A stretch of 64,000 nucleotides of DNA from Gemmatimonadota bacterium (lineage in GTDB: Bacteria; Gemmatimonadota; Gemmatimonadetes; Gemmatimonadales; GWC2-71-9): NCBI GenBank assembly GCA_029262195.1, contig JAJCZX010000014.1, forward strand, positions 124,001 to 188,000. Direction: 5' to 3'. Below are positions 8,103 to 18,160 of the stretch, piece after piece; within the stretch, counting starts at the first letter, position 1, and each line of letters opens with the position of its first letter. The notes under the pieces are model-generated. The model did no database searches and was not told the origin of the DNA. It was given only the letters and a program-made list of their open reading frames with translations. The position numbers and the translations under genes were made by a program.

Positions 8103-8140
8103 AACGGGCCCGGTGCCAATAACAATCACCGGGCCCGTTT
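8103..8140. terminator. Strong bidirectional terminator
   Basis: Perfect 13-base inverted repeat AACGGGCCCGGTG (8103-8115) and CACCGGGCCCGTT (8127-8139) with an 11-base loop, placed between two convergent genes. The T-tail is short on the plus side. Confidence 0.8.
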
Positions 8141-8162
8141 CGCGATAGAATATTTTCGGGGC

Positions 8163-9431
8163 CTAAAGCCTGTCCATCCTCGGGTTAACTACGTTATTAA
8201 AAATGGACCCGAACCGGTACGAAATATTGAAGTTCACGAAATATCGGAAATCGGTTTCGGTCTGTCGACGCCGTAGAAGCCGGTCTTCATCGCTTATGCC
8301 TCCGCCGGGAATGTGGATCTGATCTTTAATTCTGGCGATATTGCCAAAAATCCCAAAATCCAAACCGCGGATGATCCGAAAATTAGCGCCCCCTGAAATC
8401 TCCAACCGGTGTTTCTCTATGTCATGGAGGAAGGCCGATGCCTCAACAGAGACGTTCGCCGATCCCCAAGGCTGGCGCACCTCATAAGCGGCCTCAAGGC
8501 TGCTCACTAGACGTGTTTCTGCGTCCCGCAGGAAGACCGTTGTCTCTTCGTAGTTCAGGTAGGCCAATCCAATTTTATACAAAAACGTCATCTGCCGTCG
8601 GGTGGACTCGGCATACGGAAAAATATTGTATTCCAGTGCAGGTTCGAAGGACCACCTGAGATCTCGGTTCGTGAATGTTGACTGACTGGCATCAGTAACG
8701 AAACCCACAGACCAGTGGTCGGTGATACTATTGATCAACTCCACATGTCCAAACGTAAAATTTTTGTCGATGGAAATAATCGATGGGACATCGTTGAGAT
8801 CGGTACGGTTTCTCGTATAACGACCGCTTCCGAAAAAGAAAATTTTCCATTCCTCAGTGGTGCGATTCGCGCTGACCGAGCCGTTAATAGAAGCCCGACT
8901 CGACTGACTCTGTCCGCTAAAGCTGCCCCCACCCCCGATGCGGAAAACCCAGAAGTTCCAGGGATCGGATTCCGGTTGTGCGTTTGCGGCAGCAGCAGCC
9001 TCTTCAGAAGGTGGTTCGTATCCTATCGTGATTCTGCTTGCCAGCGGCGTTCCGACCAGATAGCGCATCAGGCCCATGGTGAACGTCCGAACCATCCCGT
9101 CTCTCCGCTCGGTCTCAGTATCGGTCGAACTTGAAGAGTAGCCCAATGTATCAGCCCGGCCTTCGTACTCCCTCAGTCCCATGAAATGGAACGTGAACTC
9201 GAGCCCACCGCCGGTGCCCTGAGTAGTGACCAACACGTGCACCTGGGCGTCCTGGCGGTCGCGCATGTAATCGACGTAGGGCACGACTCTTCGGAAGTGG
9301 TCGAAATCACAAAAAAAATCGCAATCAAGAAAAACCCTGATCGCGTTTCCATTGGCCTCTTGCGCTTCCGATGTGGAGGCAAGACCTAAAGCACACGCCA
9401 ACACCATCCCTGTAAATAGTCCGCGTCCCAT
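8163..9431 (-). CDS. Outer-membrane beta-barrel-like protein of unknown function
   Basis: Exported protein of 422 residues with a signal peptide (cleavage near SEAQ-E). Residues 30-150 form a periplasmic-looking domain that starts with a Cys-containing segment (VFLDCDFFCDFDHFRRVVPYVDYMRDR). From about 180 onward the sequence alternates polar and aromatic residues (SINGSVSANRTTEEWKIFFFGSGRYTRN, FVNFNISYRFGSIFNN), the pattern of amphipathic barrel strands; it ends short of a C-terminal Phe (NPRMDRL). It runs convergently with the sigma operon. Specific family not identified. Confidence 0.7.
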   Translation of the reverse strand: MGRGLFTGMVLACALGLASTSEAQEANGNAIRVFLDCDFFCDFDHFRRVVPYVDYMRDRQDAQVHVLVTTQGTGGGLEFTFHFMGLREYEGRADTLGYSSSSTDTETERRDGMVRTFTMGLMRYLVGTPLASRITIGYEPPSEEAAAAANAQPESDPWNFWVFRIGGGGSFSGQSQSSRASINGSVSANRTTEEWKIFFFGSGRYTRNRTDLNDVPSIISIDKNFTFGHVELINSITDHWSVGFVTDASQSTFTNRDLRWSFEPALEYNIFPYAESTRRQMTFLYKIGLAYLNYEETTVFLRDAETRLVSSLEAAYEVRQPWGSANVSVEASAFLHDIEKHRLEISGGANFRIIRGLDFGIFGNIARIKDQIHIPGGGISDEDRLLRRRQTETDFRYFVNFNISYRFGSIFNNVVNPRMDRL

Positions 9432-9618
9432 TTATTTCTCACAAAATTTTGTTGTTTATGACGGCCCAGCTGCTCCGGGAGGGTATACCGCCCCCGGGTT
9501 GGGAAGGTCCCGAAACCGACAGTATGACACACTCAAACTCAAAAAGGTTGCAGAAAGAGGTAGTCCTCACCCACCCCTAACATTAGAGGGCCGTTCCAGC
9601 GGATGTTTTTATCGAGTT

Positions 9619-10131
9619 TTAGTTTGCCGGGTCGGTCTCAGCCTGCAACGTTCTTCCCGCCAGTTGGCTATCCATCAAAAGCAGCGCCGGACCGTCACCA
9701 CCTACCATTTTTAACTGGGCAACGATATCACCAACCTGCTTTTCTTCTTCAGCCTGTTCTGAGATGAACCACTGGAGGATGATCTGGGTGGGATACTCGT
9801 TTTCCTTCGCCGCCGTTTCATAGAGCGCGTTGATTGAGGCGGTGATTTCTTTTTCGTGATCGAGAGCAGCTTCCATGATTTCAACCGGCGTACCAAACTC
9901 TGAGGGAGGCTTGGCAATCGCTTGTAACTCAACCTGGCCATCGTTGTCCACAAGAAAGTCGTAGAGCTTGATGGCGTGGGTCAACTCTTCTTCGTATTGG
10001 AGTCTCATCCAGTGCGCGAATCCGCCGAGGCTCAGACGCTCAAAAAACGCCGCCATCGAGAGATATAAGTAGGCCGAAAAAAATTCTTTCGAGATCTGCT
10101 GATTTAGAGCCGTTTCAACAGCGTTTTTCAT
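9619..10131 (-). CDS. ftnA: Ferritin (non-haem, bacterial FtnA type)
   Basis: Iron-storage ferritin of about 170 residues, four-helix bundle. Recognisable are the N-terminal helix ALNQQISKEFFSAYLYLSMAAFFE, the diiron-site helix RLQYEEELTHAIKLYDFL (Glu and His ligands), and QWFISEQAEEEKQVGDIV near residue 130. I chose the ATG at 10131 because GGAG lies seven bases upstream; an upstream in-frame start at 10161 would add ten residues not usual in the family. Role: oxidation of Fe(II) and storage of the ferric mineral. Confidence 0.92.
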   Translation of the reverse strand: MKNAVETALNQQISKEFFSAYLYLSMAAFFERLSLGGFAHWMRLQYEEELTHAIKLYDFLVDNDGQVELQAIAKPPSEFGTPVEIMEAALDHEKEITASINALYETAAKENEYPTQIILQWFISEQAEEEKQVGDIVAQLKMVGGDGPALLLMDSQLAGRTLQAETDPAN

Positions 10132-10239
10132 GAAAAATCTCCGTTTGCTTTCTTGTGTCACAATAATCTAAACGCCCCGGCGAATCCCCGCTCCCGTTTT
10201 GCTCTCCCAACCCAAACACGGGTCGATTAACTTTGGGTG

Positions 10240-11397
10240 ATGGAGCTTATCCGAAACGCGAGAGTCTTCGCCCCCAGGCCTCTGGGCATCGTTGACATAT
10301 TGATAGCTGGCGAGAAAATCGAACTAATTCAACCCGGGATCGAAATACCTGAATCCCTGCTGAGCCAAACCATCGACCTCGACGGTCGTTCAGTGGTACC
10401 CGGACTTATTGAAGGACACGCCCACGTCACGGGCGGAGGAGGCGAGGCAGGTGCCCGCAGCCGAGTCCCCCGCCAAGTCCTCACCGATTTCACCGCAGCA
10501 GGTGTAACCACGGTGGTCGGTTTGCTCGGGACCGATGACATCACCCGCTCGACCGAGGAACTCCTGGCCACGACGCGAGCCCTGAACGAAGAGGGCATCA
10601 CAGCGATGTGTCATACGGGCGGATATCACATACCCCCCCGAACTCTCACCGGTTCGGTGGCGTCTGATATCGTCAACATTGAAGTTGTGATCGGAATCGG
10701 AGAAGTGGCAATCAGTGATCACCGGTCCAGCCAGCCTACTCTGGAGGAGTTACTCCGCATCGCATCCCAGGTCCACGTGGCCGGGATGATGACCGAAAAA
10801 GCGGGGATAATGCATCTCCATGTCGGAGATGGGCCCGCTGGATTGGAGTTAATTCGCCGGGCGATCGCAGAATCTGAAATTCCGGCTCGAGTCTTCAACC
10901 CGACCCACGTCAACCGCCGCAAACAGCTTTTCGAGGAGGCGACAGACCTGGCCTCCACCGGGTCTACGGTCGACGTGACCTCTTTTCCGGTTGCGGGGGA
11001 TGAGGACGCGTGGCCTGCGTGGAAAGCGCTGGAATTGTACTGGGAAAGAGGCTTACCCACCGACAAAATCACGGTCAGTTCCGACTGCGGAGGCTGCCTT
11101 CCTGAATTCGATTCCGAAGGTCGCATTGAGAGTTATGAGATTGGGGAATCACACAGCCTGGTGCAAACGCTGCAGACCCTGATTGAGAATGGGCATCCCG
11201 TGGAAGCGGTATTACCCCCCTTCACCACCAATCAGGCCAGACTGCTGCGCCGAGAGACAAAAGGCGAATTGAGGGTTGGGGCGGATGCGGACTTGGTTGT
11301 AGTCGAGGACCCGTTTAAAATCACCGACGTAATGGCGCGCGGCCGCTGGCATATCCGCGCTGGTAAACGACAAATAACAGGCACGTTCGAGAAATAA
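10240..11397 (+). CDS. iadA: Isoaspartyl (beta-aspartyl) dipeptidase
   Basis: Metal-dependent amidohydrolase that cleaves beta-aspartyl dipeptides such as beta-Asp-Arg. The amidohydrolase signature is present: H-x-H in GLIEGHAHVTGGGGE near residue 63, a further His in MHLHVGDGP near 186, and His in NPTHVNRR near 219. The start may be the ATG at 10240 or the GTG immediately before it (10237). Three bases separate it from the cyanophycinase gene, so the two together take cyanophycin to dipeptides and then to Asp and Arg. The context strongly favours this substrate. Confidence 0.92.
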   Translation: MELIRNARVFAPRPLGIVDILIAGEKIELIQPGIEIPESLLSQTIDLDGRSVVPGLIEGHAHVTGGGGEAGARSRVPRQVLTDFTAAGVTTVVGLLGTDDITRSTEELLATTRALNEEGITAMCHTGGYHIPPRTLTGSVASDIVNIEVVIGIGEVAISDHRSSQPTLEELLRIASQVHVAGMMTEKAGIMHLHVGDGPAGLELIRRAIAESEIPARVFNPTHVNRRKQLFEEATDLASTGSTVDVTSFPVAGDEDAWPAWKALELYWERGLPTDKITVSSDCGGCLPEFDSEGRIESYEIGESHSLVQTLQTLIENGHPVEAVLPPFTTNQARLLRRETKGELRVGADADLVVVEDPFKITDVMARGRWHIRAGKRQITGTFEK

Positions 11398-11400
11398 ATC

Positions 11401-12231
11401 ATGAGTCCCTCTAATGCTGGACATGACGCCCGGGGCCTGATAATCCCGATTGGCGGAGCTGAAGAAAAATTTCGTGACCCGGTAATACTGAAACGATTCG
11501 CAGAAGCCTGCGGCCCTGCGTCAACTATCGCCATCATCCCAACTGCATCCCAACTCGAAGACACAGGCGCCCGCTACGTCGAGATCTTCAAAGAACTGGG
11601 CATCGCTAACCCGATCTCCCTGGCCTTCAACACGAGAGAGGACTGTCACAACGAAGCGATGCTCGCCGAGTTGATTACGGCCGCTGGAATCTTCCTTACC
11701 GGGGGCAACCAATTGAGACTCTCCACCACGCTTGGTGGAACACCCGTTGCCCAGGCGATTCGACGCCGCAACGCCGAAGGGGTGCACGTGGCCGGCACCT
11801 CCGCAGGCGCAGGTTTCATGTCCGAACATATGATAGCTTTTGGTGACGAGGGCTACACGCCGCGCGCTAACATGGTCACTCTGTCCCCCGGACTCGGCCT
11901 TACCAACAAGATCATCGTCGACCAGCATTTCCACCAACGAGAACGTCGCGGTCGTCTGCTGACAACTATTTCCTACAACCCCTTCGCCGTAGGAGTCGGA
12001 CTCGGAGAGGACACCGCTGCGATCATCGGGCCCGATGATACCCTTGAGGTAATCGGATCAGGGGGAGTTACGATCATTGACCCTTCTGGAATCGAATACT
12101 CATCGATGGACTCTGCCCATCGCGACGACCCGGTGTGCATTGTCGGAGCCAAGCTCCACATCCTCGTCGACGGTTGGAGGTACGACCTCGTTACCAAGAA
12201 GGCGATTCAGCCTCAGGAGGCGAGAGTCTAG
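11401..12231 (+). CDS. cphB: Cyanophycinase
   Basis: Serine exopeptidase of peptidase family S51 that degrades cyanophycin to beta-Asp-Arg dipeptides. The nucleophile elbow is G-T-S-A-G-A near residue 135, preceded by FLTGGNQLRL and followed by DQHFHQRERRGRL, which carries the conserved His region. At 276 residues it is the normal cytoplasmic length; no signal peptide. It follows the isoaspartyl dipeptidase by three bases. The synthetase is about 6.4 kb downstream, across an unrelated-looking efflux operon. Confidence 0.94.
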   Translation: MSPSNAGHDARGLIIPIGGAEEKFRDPVILKRFAEACGPASTIAIIPTASQLEDTGARYVEIFKELGIANPISLAFNTREDCHNEAMLAELITAAGIFLTGGNQLRLSTTLGGTPVAQAIRRRNAEGVHVAGTSAGAGFMSEHMIAFGDEGYTPRANMVTLSPGLGLTNKIIVDQHFHQRERRGRLLTTISYNPFAVGVGLGEDTAAIIGPDDTLEVIGSGGVTIIDPSGIEYSSMDSAHRDDPVCIVGAKLHILVDGWRYDLVTKKAIQPQEARV

Positions 12232-12306
12232 ACAGGGAGCTGGGGGCGGGGAGCGGGGAGAGCACACCCTCTCTCCACTCTTTTCTGCATCCAATCTGCC
12301 TCTTGA

Positions 12307-12334
12307 ATATAGTATAATAGCAATTATACTATAT
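12307..12334. promoter_or_regulatory. ArsR operator overlapping the -10 box
   Basis: Perfect 11-base inverted repeat, ATATAGTATAA (12307-12317) and TTATACTATAT (12324-12334), with a 6-base spacer, two bases before the ArsR start codon. TATAAT (12313-12318) inside the repeat would serve as the -10 box, so a bound repressor would block RNA polymerase. The implied leader is about a dozen bases without a ribosome site. Confidence 0.8.
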
Positions 12335-12336
12335 CT

Positions 12337-12642
12337 ATGAAAAAGAGCCCAAAAGTGCGATCGGTGAAACCCGAGGTGCTGGCGCGGGCCGCCGAAATCA
12401 TCAAGATGCTCGGACATCCGCTACGACTAAAAATCGTCGAAGTACTGGAGGCCGGAGACTCAACCGTCACCGAAATCCAGAAAACCCTCGACATCCAGCA
12501 AGCTATTGTTTCACAACAACTTGCGAAACTCAAAAGCCTCGATGTGGTTACCTCAAAGAGGGACGGAGTAAACGTTGTTTATTCTCTGGTCGAAGCCAAA
12601 GTACCCAGGATTTTAAACTGTATTCGTGAGTGCGACACCTAA
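12337..12642 (+). CDS. ArsR-family transcriptional regulator
   Basis: Winged-helix repressor of 101 residues, probably controlling the following efflux operon and itself. The domain starts ARAAEIIKMLGHPLRLKIVEVLEAG; the recognition helix is QQAIVSQQLAKLKSLDVV. The canonical metal motif ELCVCDL is absent (TEIQKTLDI instead). The only Cys residues are C95 and C99 in the last helix (NCIREC), a CX3C pair that could sense thiols, sulfide species or a soft metal. A perfect palindromic operator ends two bases before the ATG. Confidence 0.9.
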   Translation: MKKSPKVRSVKPEVLARAAEIIKMLGHPLRLKIVEVLEAGDSTVTEIQKTLDIQQAIVSQQLAKLKSLDVVTSKRDGVNVVYSLVEAKVPRILNCIRECDT

Positions 12643-12666
12643 CGGAGTTTTTTTCGGAACATATAT

Positions 12667-13965
12667 ATGACTATAGCAATAACTTTATTACTTAGTGTCG
12701 TGACGGTAGCCGATACCACGACACTCTCTCTTCAACAGGCCATCAATTTGTTGCGCGAGAGAAATCCAATGATGGCGGCCGAGCAGGCTTCTGCCCGCGC
12801 AGCTCGCGCCGGGGTTGGGATGGCGAGCCCGGCCTTCCTACCATCATTGACGCTGGGCGTCGACGCCGTCCGCACGACAGACCCGGTCGCCGTGTTCGGC
12901 ATGAAACTGCGCCAGGAAAATTTCCAGGGAGCTGACCTGGCACTCGACCCACTGAATCGGCCATCTCCCTACGGGGGTTTTTCATTCCAGGCCAACCTCC
13001 AGCAACCGATTTTTTCGCCCGAGGGAATCTTCGGGTATAGAGCGGCCAGTAGCCAGGCCAGCTCGATGGAGGCGATGGCACGCCACGTCGGCGGCGTCGT
13101 GGTTAGCAATCTCGTGCGTGCGTACTGGGGCACCAAACTGTCGGATGCGAACGTCGCAATGTTGGAATCAGCACACGCAACCGCCCTCGCTCACGCTGAA
13201 CAAGCCGATGCCCTGCACCAGGAGGGCCTCACCACAGGGCTAGATGCCCGGCTCGCCCGGGTTGGAGCGGCAGACATTGAAGCCCGGTTGATCTCGGCCC
13301 GTGCCAACGCCATGAACGCCCGTTCGACGCTTTTGGCCATGTTAGATCTGCCCGGTTCAACTCATTTGAATCTTTCGGATCCACTCAACGTGGAGCAACA
13401 ATCTTCCTGCGAGGTCGGATCCTGCGAATTGAGACGAGCTGACATTGAAGCCGCTCAAGCGGCCGTCGACGCATCTGGTTTCGCAGTCAAACAGGCGTGG
13501 TCAACCAATCTCCCCGCGGTGGTGGCATTCGCCAATGTCGCTACCTACGGTCAGAACGGTTTCTCTGGCAGTGGAGATTGGACGGTGGGCATTGCAGTGA
13601 AATGGAACCCGTTCCGCGGTACTGCGGGCACTTCCGCAATTGGCCAGGCACGGGCGGTGAGAGATGTCCATCGAGAACGGCTCCGTGCGCTAACTGCCCA
13701 GAGTCAGATGGCAATCACCGCAGCCGAGCGCCTGTTGGAAGCCAACCGCCAACGGCACCGAGTCGCCCGGGCTGCGTTGGTCGAAGCCAATGAAGCCCTC
13801 GCCCAGGCAACACTCCGTTATTCGACTGGAGTCTCTGCCATCACTGAACTGTTGGATGTCCAAACGGCTCGCAATGCCGCAGAACTAAACCTCCTCACAG
13901 CCGTGCACGACGTTTTGGTGGCACGCGCGAACATCGACTTTGCCTACGGAGTATTTGATCAATGA
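12667..13965 (+). CDS. TolC-family outer-membrane efflux protein
   Basis: Outer-membrane channel of a tripartite efflux pump, 432 residues. The N-terminal signal is short (MTIAITLLLSVVTVA). Two long TolC-type helical repeats follow: SLQQAINLLRERNPMMAAEQAS near 20-50 and, in the second half, DIEAAQAAVDASGFAVKQAW and ALVEANEALAQATLRYSTGVSAITELLDVQTARN. It starts 24 bases after the ArsR gene and overlaps the adaptor gene by four bases (ATGA), so it is the second gene of the operon. Confidence 0.92.
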   Translation: MTIAITLLLSVVTVADTTTLSLQQAINLLRERNPMMAAEQASARAARAGVGMASPAFLPSLTLGVDAVRTTDPVAVFGMKLRQENFQGADLALDPLNRPSPYGGFSFQANLQQPIFSPEGIFGYRAASSQASSMEAMARHVGGVVVSNLVRAYWGTKLSDANVAMLESAHATALAHAEQADALHQEGLTTGLDARLARVGAADIEARLISARANAMNARSTLLAMLDLPGSTHLNLSDPLNVEQQSSCEVGSCELRRADIEAAQAAVDASGFAVKQAWSTNLPAVVAFANVATYGQNGFSGSGDWTVGIAVKWNPFRGTAGTSAIGQARAVRDVHRERLRALTAQSQMAITAAERLLEANRQRHRVARAALVEANEALAQATLRYSTGVSAITELLDVQTARNAAELNLLTAVHDVLVARANIDFAYGVFDQ

Positions 13966-14972
13966 CGTACCCACGATTGTTGTTATCCCTTTCCCTGATC
14001 ACCTGGGCCTGTGGCGGTCAAGTCGAAACCGAGCCTCAACACTCAGCCGAACAGCCCGTCGTCGGACAGGTCATAGCACTGGAAGAGATTACAACCGCAG
14101 TCCCCTCCCCAGGTACAGTCAGAGCACACCGAAGGGCGGAGATAGCCACCCGATTGATGGCGCGCGTCAGCGAGATAAGAGTGGACGTAGGCTCTCAGGT
14201 GCGGACAGGACAATTGCTCGCGGTGCTCGGCAGTGAAGACCTTGCAGCGAGTCGAGCGCTGGCGGAGGCAGCGGTAACCGTGGCCGAAGCTGCCCGAGAA
14301 GAAGCCGAGCGACAGTCCGTCAGGATGGACACTTTGCTGGCCCGCGATGCTGTCCCGATGGTGCAGCGAGATGGGGCGAAGCTGGCGTTAGTCCAGGCAG
14401 AATCAAATTACGCCGCGGCGAGGGCGGCATTGGCTCAGGTCGAGTCGCAGGCCAGCTATTCGGAGTTGGCCGCTCCTTTCCCCGGCAGAGTCGTCGAGCG
14501 ATTCGCAGATCCGGGTGATCTGGCAAACCCGGGAATGCCATTGCTGGTCGTTGAAGACATGTCCCGCGAGGGCGTGGTCCATGTACCCGTCGAGATAGCG
14601 ACTTCCCTCCGCACCGGCACCCAGGTGGCGGTTAGTGCCGGCTCCGCACGAATGACCACGGTACCGATCGCCAGGGTGGCCTCCGGAGCCGACCCGGCTA
14701 CGAGAACCGTAGCAATCCATTTCGATCTTCCCGAAGATTGGCCAACAGGAGCCGACATCACCGCATTGATTCCCCGGGGAACGCACTTTGGCATCGCAAT
14801 CCCTTCTAATTCAATCGTACGTCGCGGCCAGTTAACGGGAGTGAGAATTTCGACTTCGTCCGGGGTTCAACTCCGCTGGATTCGCCTGGGCAGGTCCTTT
14901 ACCGGGGCGGACGGCATTGTTCGTTTCGAAGTCCTGAGCGGTCTTGTTGCAGGTGAAAGGATCACCGAATGA
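13962..14972 (+). CDS. RND efflux periplasmic adaptor, lipoprotein
   Basis: Membrane-fusion protein linking the RND pump to TolC. The signal peptide ends in a lipobox (SLITWAC), so it is probably a lipoprotein. The biotinyl-lipoyl half-motifs are visible (ATRLMARVSEIRVDVGSQVRTGQLLAVL near 65-90; SELAAPFPGRVVERFADPGDLANPGMPLLVVED near 165-195), flanking an Ala/Glu-rich helical hairpin (EAAREEAERQSVRMDTLLARDA). The length of 336 residues is normal. ATGA overlaps on both sides couple it to its neighbours. Confidence 0.93.
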   Translation: MTYPRLLLSLSLITWACGGQVETEPQHSAEQPVVGQVIALEEITTAVPSPGTVRAHRRAEIATRLMARVSEIRVDVGSQVRTGQLLAVLGSEDLAASRALAEAAVTVAEAAREEAERQSVRMDTLLARDAVPMVQRDGAKLALVQAESNYAAARAALAQVESQASYSELAAPFPGRVVERFADPGDLANPGMPLLVVEDMSREGVVHVPVEIATSLRTGTQVAVSAGSARMTTVPIARVASGADPATRTVAIHFDLPEDWPTGADITALIPRGTHFGIAIPSNSIVRRGQLTGVRISTSSGVQLRWIRLGRSFTGADGIVRFEVLSGLVAGERITE

Positions 14973-17900
14973 AGACAGGCGTCTCCGGGGCGATAGCACG
15001 GAAGTTCCTCCATTCGAAGTTAACCCCGCTGCTAACCGTCGCGTCCATTTTTGCTGGAATCGCGGGTCTGGCGACCACGCCGCGGGAAGAAGAGCCGCAA
15101 ATCCGCGTGCCCATGATCGACGTGGCGGTGGGGTTTGTCGGGGCCACACCCAGAGAAGTAGAACGCAGAATCGTCGAACCACTGGAACGTCTCATCTGGG
15201 AGGTTCCGGGAGTGGAATACGTTTACTCCGCGAGTTACGCCGACGGTGCCTTGGTTACAGCCCGGTACGAGGTCGGCACGGAACCTGAGGCGGCGGTTAC
15301 CCGTATGTGGAGCAAGATCTTTGCCAACGTTGACAAGATCCCCCCGGGCGCCACACAACCCTTTATCTCACTCCACGGAATAAACGAAGTACCCATCCTC
15401 ACCATCACTCTATCAGGCGGCTCGGATGCCGGTGATGGATACCTTCTGCGCCAACAGGCAGGGGAACTGGTTCGAGAGCTCAAACGCATCCCAAACATCG
15501 CCGAGACCTGGGTGATCGGCGGAGCCCCGAGGGAATTGACGGTCACTCTGAACCCGCAGGCGCTAGCAGTGCGCGGTCTGTCGGCCGGCGCAGTAGCAGG
15601 GGTGATAACCTCGTCAAACGACGAATTCCCCGGCGGCGACGTTGTCAACGCGAATACCAACGTCCCCTTCAGACTCGGGAACCTGATTAGAAATCGGGAA
15701 CAGGTTGAACAACTTGTCATAGGCATTTCGGGGGACCGTCCGATTTTACTAAGCGACGTTGCTGAAGTGCGCGACGGTCCAGCTGAGCCGGTGGCCTATG
15801 TTGAGTTCCTTTCTGGCGGTACAGAAGGCGAATTCGAACCGGCCGTCACCATCGCGGTCGCGAAACGGGAGGGCACCAACGCAGCAACCCTTGCCCACCA
15901 GGTTGAAGAGCGCCTCCACACCCTGACCGGAAGCGTGATCTCCAACGACGTTAACGTCACCATTACTCGTGACTACGGAGAAACCGCTACCGAAAAATCC
16001 CGAGAGCTTCTGCTCCACATCATGATTGCGACTTTCGGTGTGGTACTGCTCGTATGGCTGGCCCTGGGTTGGAGGGAGGCTGTGGTGGTTCTAGTTGCAG
16101 TTCCGGTGACTCTGGCCCTGACCCTTCTGGTCTACCGCCTGTACGGTTACACACTCAACCGGATCACTCTCTTCGCGCTGGTTTTCGCGATCGGAATTCT
16201 CGTTGACGATGCCATCGTGGTTGTGGAAAACATTGCACGACACATTCGAACGGGTAAAAACACCCTCGTGGAAGCAGCCGTCCTTGGAGTCGACGAGGTC
16301 GGAAACCCGACCATCCTCGCGACACTCACGGTGATCGCGGCGATCCTGCCCATGGCTTTCGTTTCCGGCCTTATGGGGCCGTATATGAGACCCATCCCGG
16401 TGGGTGCTTCCGTGGCGATGGTTTTCTCGCTGGCCGTGGCGTTTGTCGTGACCCCCTATCTGGCAGTGCGCCTCATCAAGGAAAAAACACCGACGGGTTC
16501 CAACCATGAAGGACTACCCGACGGAAGACTGGCTCGAAGGTACCGCCAGTTTTTCGAATCGCTGGTCGATTCTTCTGGGAAACGGACCTTCGTTTATGCA
16601 GTCATGGTCGTGATGTTGCTCGGAGCGGTCCTGCTTGTACCCGCCAGGCTCGTAACAGTGAAGATGTTGCCGTTCGACAACAAAAGTGAGTTCCAGTTGA
16701 TCATCGACATGCCCGAGAGTACAACCCTGGAGCGAACCGCCGAAGTTACCAAAACACTCGCGCTCGCTGTAGTCAACGATGAGGCGATTAGCAACATTCA
16801 GACATATGTTGGCACCGCCGCGCCATTCAACTTCAACGGATTGGTGCGACACTACTTCCTGCGAAAAGGCCCGACGGTTGCTGACATTCAGGTAAACCTT
16901 TACCCCAAAGACGAACGCGATGCCAGCAGCCACGAAATCGCGCTGAGGCTCCGCCCAATCATCGACTCAATAGCATCCGCGAACGGAGCGAGTGTCAAGT
17001 TAGCCGAGATTCCGCCGGGACCGCCGGTACTCGCGACTCTTACTGCTGAAGTCTATGGGCCGACACCCCAGGCCCGCATGTCGTTGGCCCGCGGTTTGAA
17101 ATCTGTTTTCGAAGGGACCGAAGGCGTAGTGGACGTGGACTGGAGCGTTGAGAGCAGCCACGATCAACTTCGTGCCGTCATCGGTCAGGCAGAATTGGCT
17201 CGGGCCGGGTCCTCAACCGAAGAAGCCGTCGGCGCGTTGGTCGCGGGTCTTGGCGGATTCACCGCCGGTCTGCTCCACGATGACGAGGCGGCTGAAGATA
17301 TACCGATCCGACTGAGGATGTCCGATGCAGCGTCCGGTTCCGAGGAAGAGCTTTCCGCTTTGCCGCTGAGCACACCCGGCGGAGCACGGCTCCTGGGGAC
17401 GTTCTCCAGCTTCCAGCGGGAAACGGCCCCCCAACCGATCTTCCACAAAAACCTCCGACCGGTCATCTACGTCACAGCCGATGTGGCGGGCGCCCTTGAG
17501 AGCCCGGCCTACGCCATGATCGAGATGACAGAGGCGATTGAGGCCTTAGACGGGGGTACCGAGGTGTACTGGGCCTCATCACCAACCGTGACAGAAGATG
17601 CGTTTGTGGTATGGGACGGTGAGTGGCAAATAACCTATGAGGTGTTTCGAGACCTGGGAATCGCATTCGCCGCAGTGCTGGTGCTGATCTATTTCCTGGT
17701 GGTAGCCTGGTTTCAGTCGTTTTCAATTCCGCTGGTGATCATGGCGCCGATTCCACTTACGCTGGTCGGTATTCTGCCGGCACACGCTCTTACAGGAGCG
17801 TTCTTCACCGCGACATCCATGATCGGGATGATCGCACTGGCAGGAATCATCGTGCGCAACTCGATCCTGCTGGTTGATTTTATTGAGTTGGGCCTCGAAA

Positions 17901-18118
17901 ATGGCGCTACCCTCAAAGAGGCAGTGGTGGCATCGGGAATGATCCGCGCCCGACCCATCATCCTCACCGCGGCCGCAGTTGTGATCGGCGGCGCGGTAAT
18001 GGTAACGGATCCCATTTTTCAGGGCCTCGGCGTGGCGATGATCAGCGGAGCAATTGTTGCCACGGGTTTGACGCTCGTGGCGATTCCGTTGCTTTACTAT
18101 GAGATTAGTAAGAAGTGA
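14969..18118 (+). CDS. RND-family efflux permease (AcrB type)
   Basis: Inner-membrane proton-driven pump of 1049 residues. The membrane segment carrying the proton-relay Asp pair is FAIGILVDDAIVVVENIARH near residue 400; the equivalent helix in the second half is SMIGMIALAGIIVRNSILLVDFIELG near 955. The periplasmic pore and docking domains fall between helices 1-2 and 7-8. It is HAE-like in length; substrate class is not readable. Overlaps the adaptor gene by four bases. A CX3C ArsR at the head of the operon suggests a reactive or thiol-binding toxicant as inducer. Confidence 0.94.
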   Translation: MKTGVSGAIARKFLHSKLTPLLTVASIFAGIAGLATTPREEEPQIRVPMIDVAVGFVGATPREVERRIVEPLERLIWEVPGVEYVYSASYADGALVTARYEVGTEPEAAVTRMWSKIFANVDKIPPGATQPFISLHGINEVPILTITLSGGSDAGDGYLLRQQAGELVRELKRIPNIAETWVIGGAPRELTVTLNPQALAVRGLSAGAVAGVITSSNDEFPGGDVVNANTNVPFRLGNLIRNREQVEQLVIGISGDRPILLSDVAEVRDGPAEPVAYVEFLSGGTEGEFEPAVTIAVAKREGTNAATLAHQVEERLHTLTGSVISNDVNVTITRDYGETATEKSRELLLHIMIATFGVVLLVWLALGWREAVVVLVAVPVTLALTLLVYRLYGYTLNRITLFALVFAIGILVDDAIVVVENIARHIRTGKNTLVEAAVLGVDEVGNPTILATLTVIAAILPMAFVSGLMGPYMRPIPVGASVAMVFSLAVAFVVTPYLAVRLIKEKTPTGSNHEGLPDGRLARRYRQFFESLVDSSGKRTFVYAVMVVMLLGAVLLVPARLVTVKMLPFDNKSEFQLIIDMPESTTLERTAEVTKTLALAVVNDEAISNIQTYVGTAAPFNFNGLVRHYFLRKGPTVADIQVNLYPKDERDASSHEIALRLRPIIDSIASANGASVKLAEIPPGPPVLATLTAEVYGPTPQARMSLARGLKSVFEGTEGVVDVDWSVESSHDQLRAVIGQAELARAGSSTEEAVGALVAGLGGFTAGLLHDDEAAEDIPIRLRMSDAASGSEEELSALPLSTPGGARLLGTFSSFQRETAPQPIFHKNLRPVIYVTADVAGALESPAYAMIEMTEAIEALDGGTEVYWASSPTVTEDAFVVWDGEWQITYEVFRDLGIAFAAVLVLIYFLVVAWFQSFSIPLVIMAPIPLTLVGILPAHALTGAFFTATSMIGMIALAGIIVRNSILLVDFIELGLENGATLKEAVVASGMIRARPIILTAAAVVIGGAVMVTDPIFQGLGVAMISGAIVATGLTLVAIPLLYYEISKK

Positions 18119-18160
18119 GAAGTCGGGAAGAAAAAAGCGTTCATTGAAGAGGAAGGCATA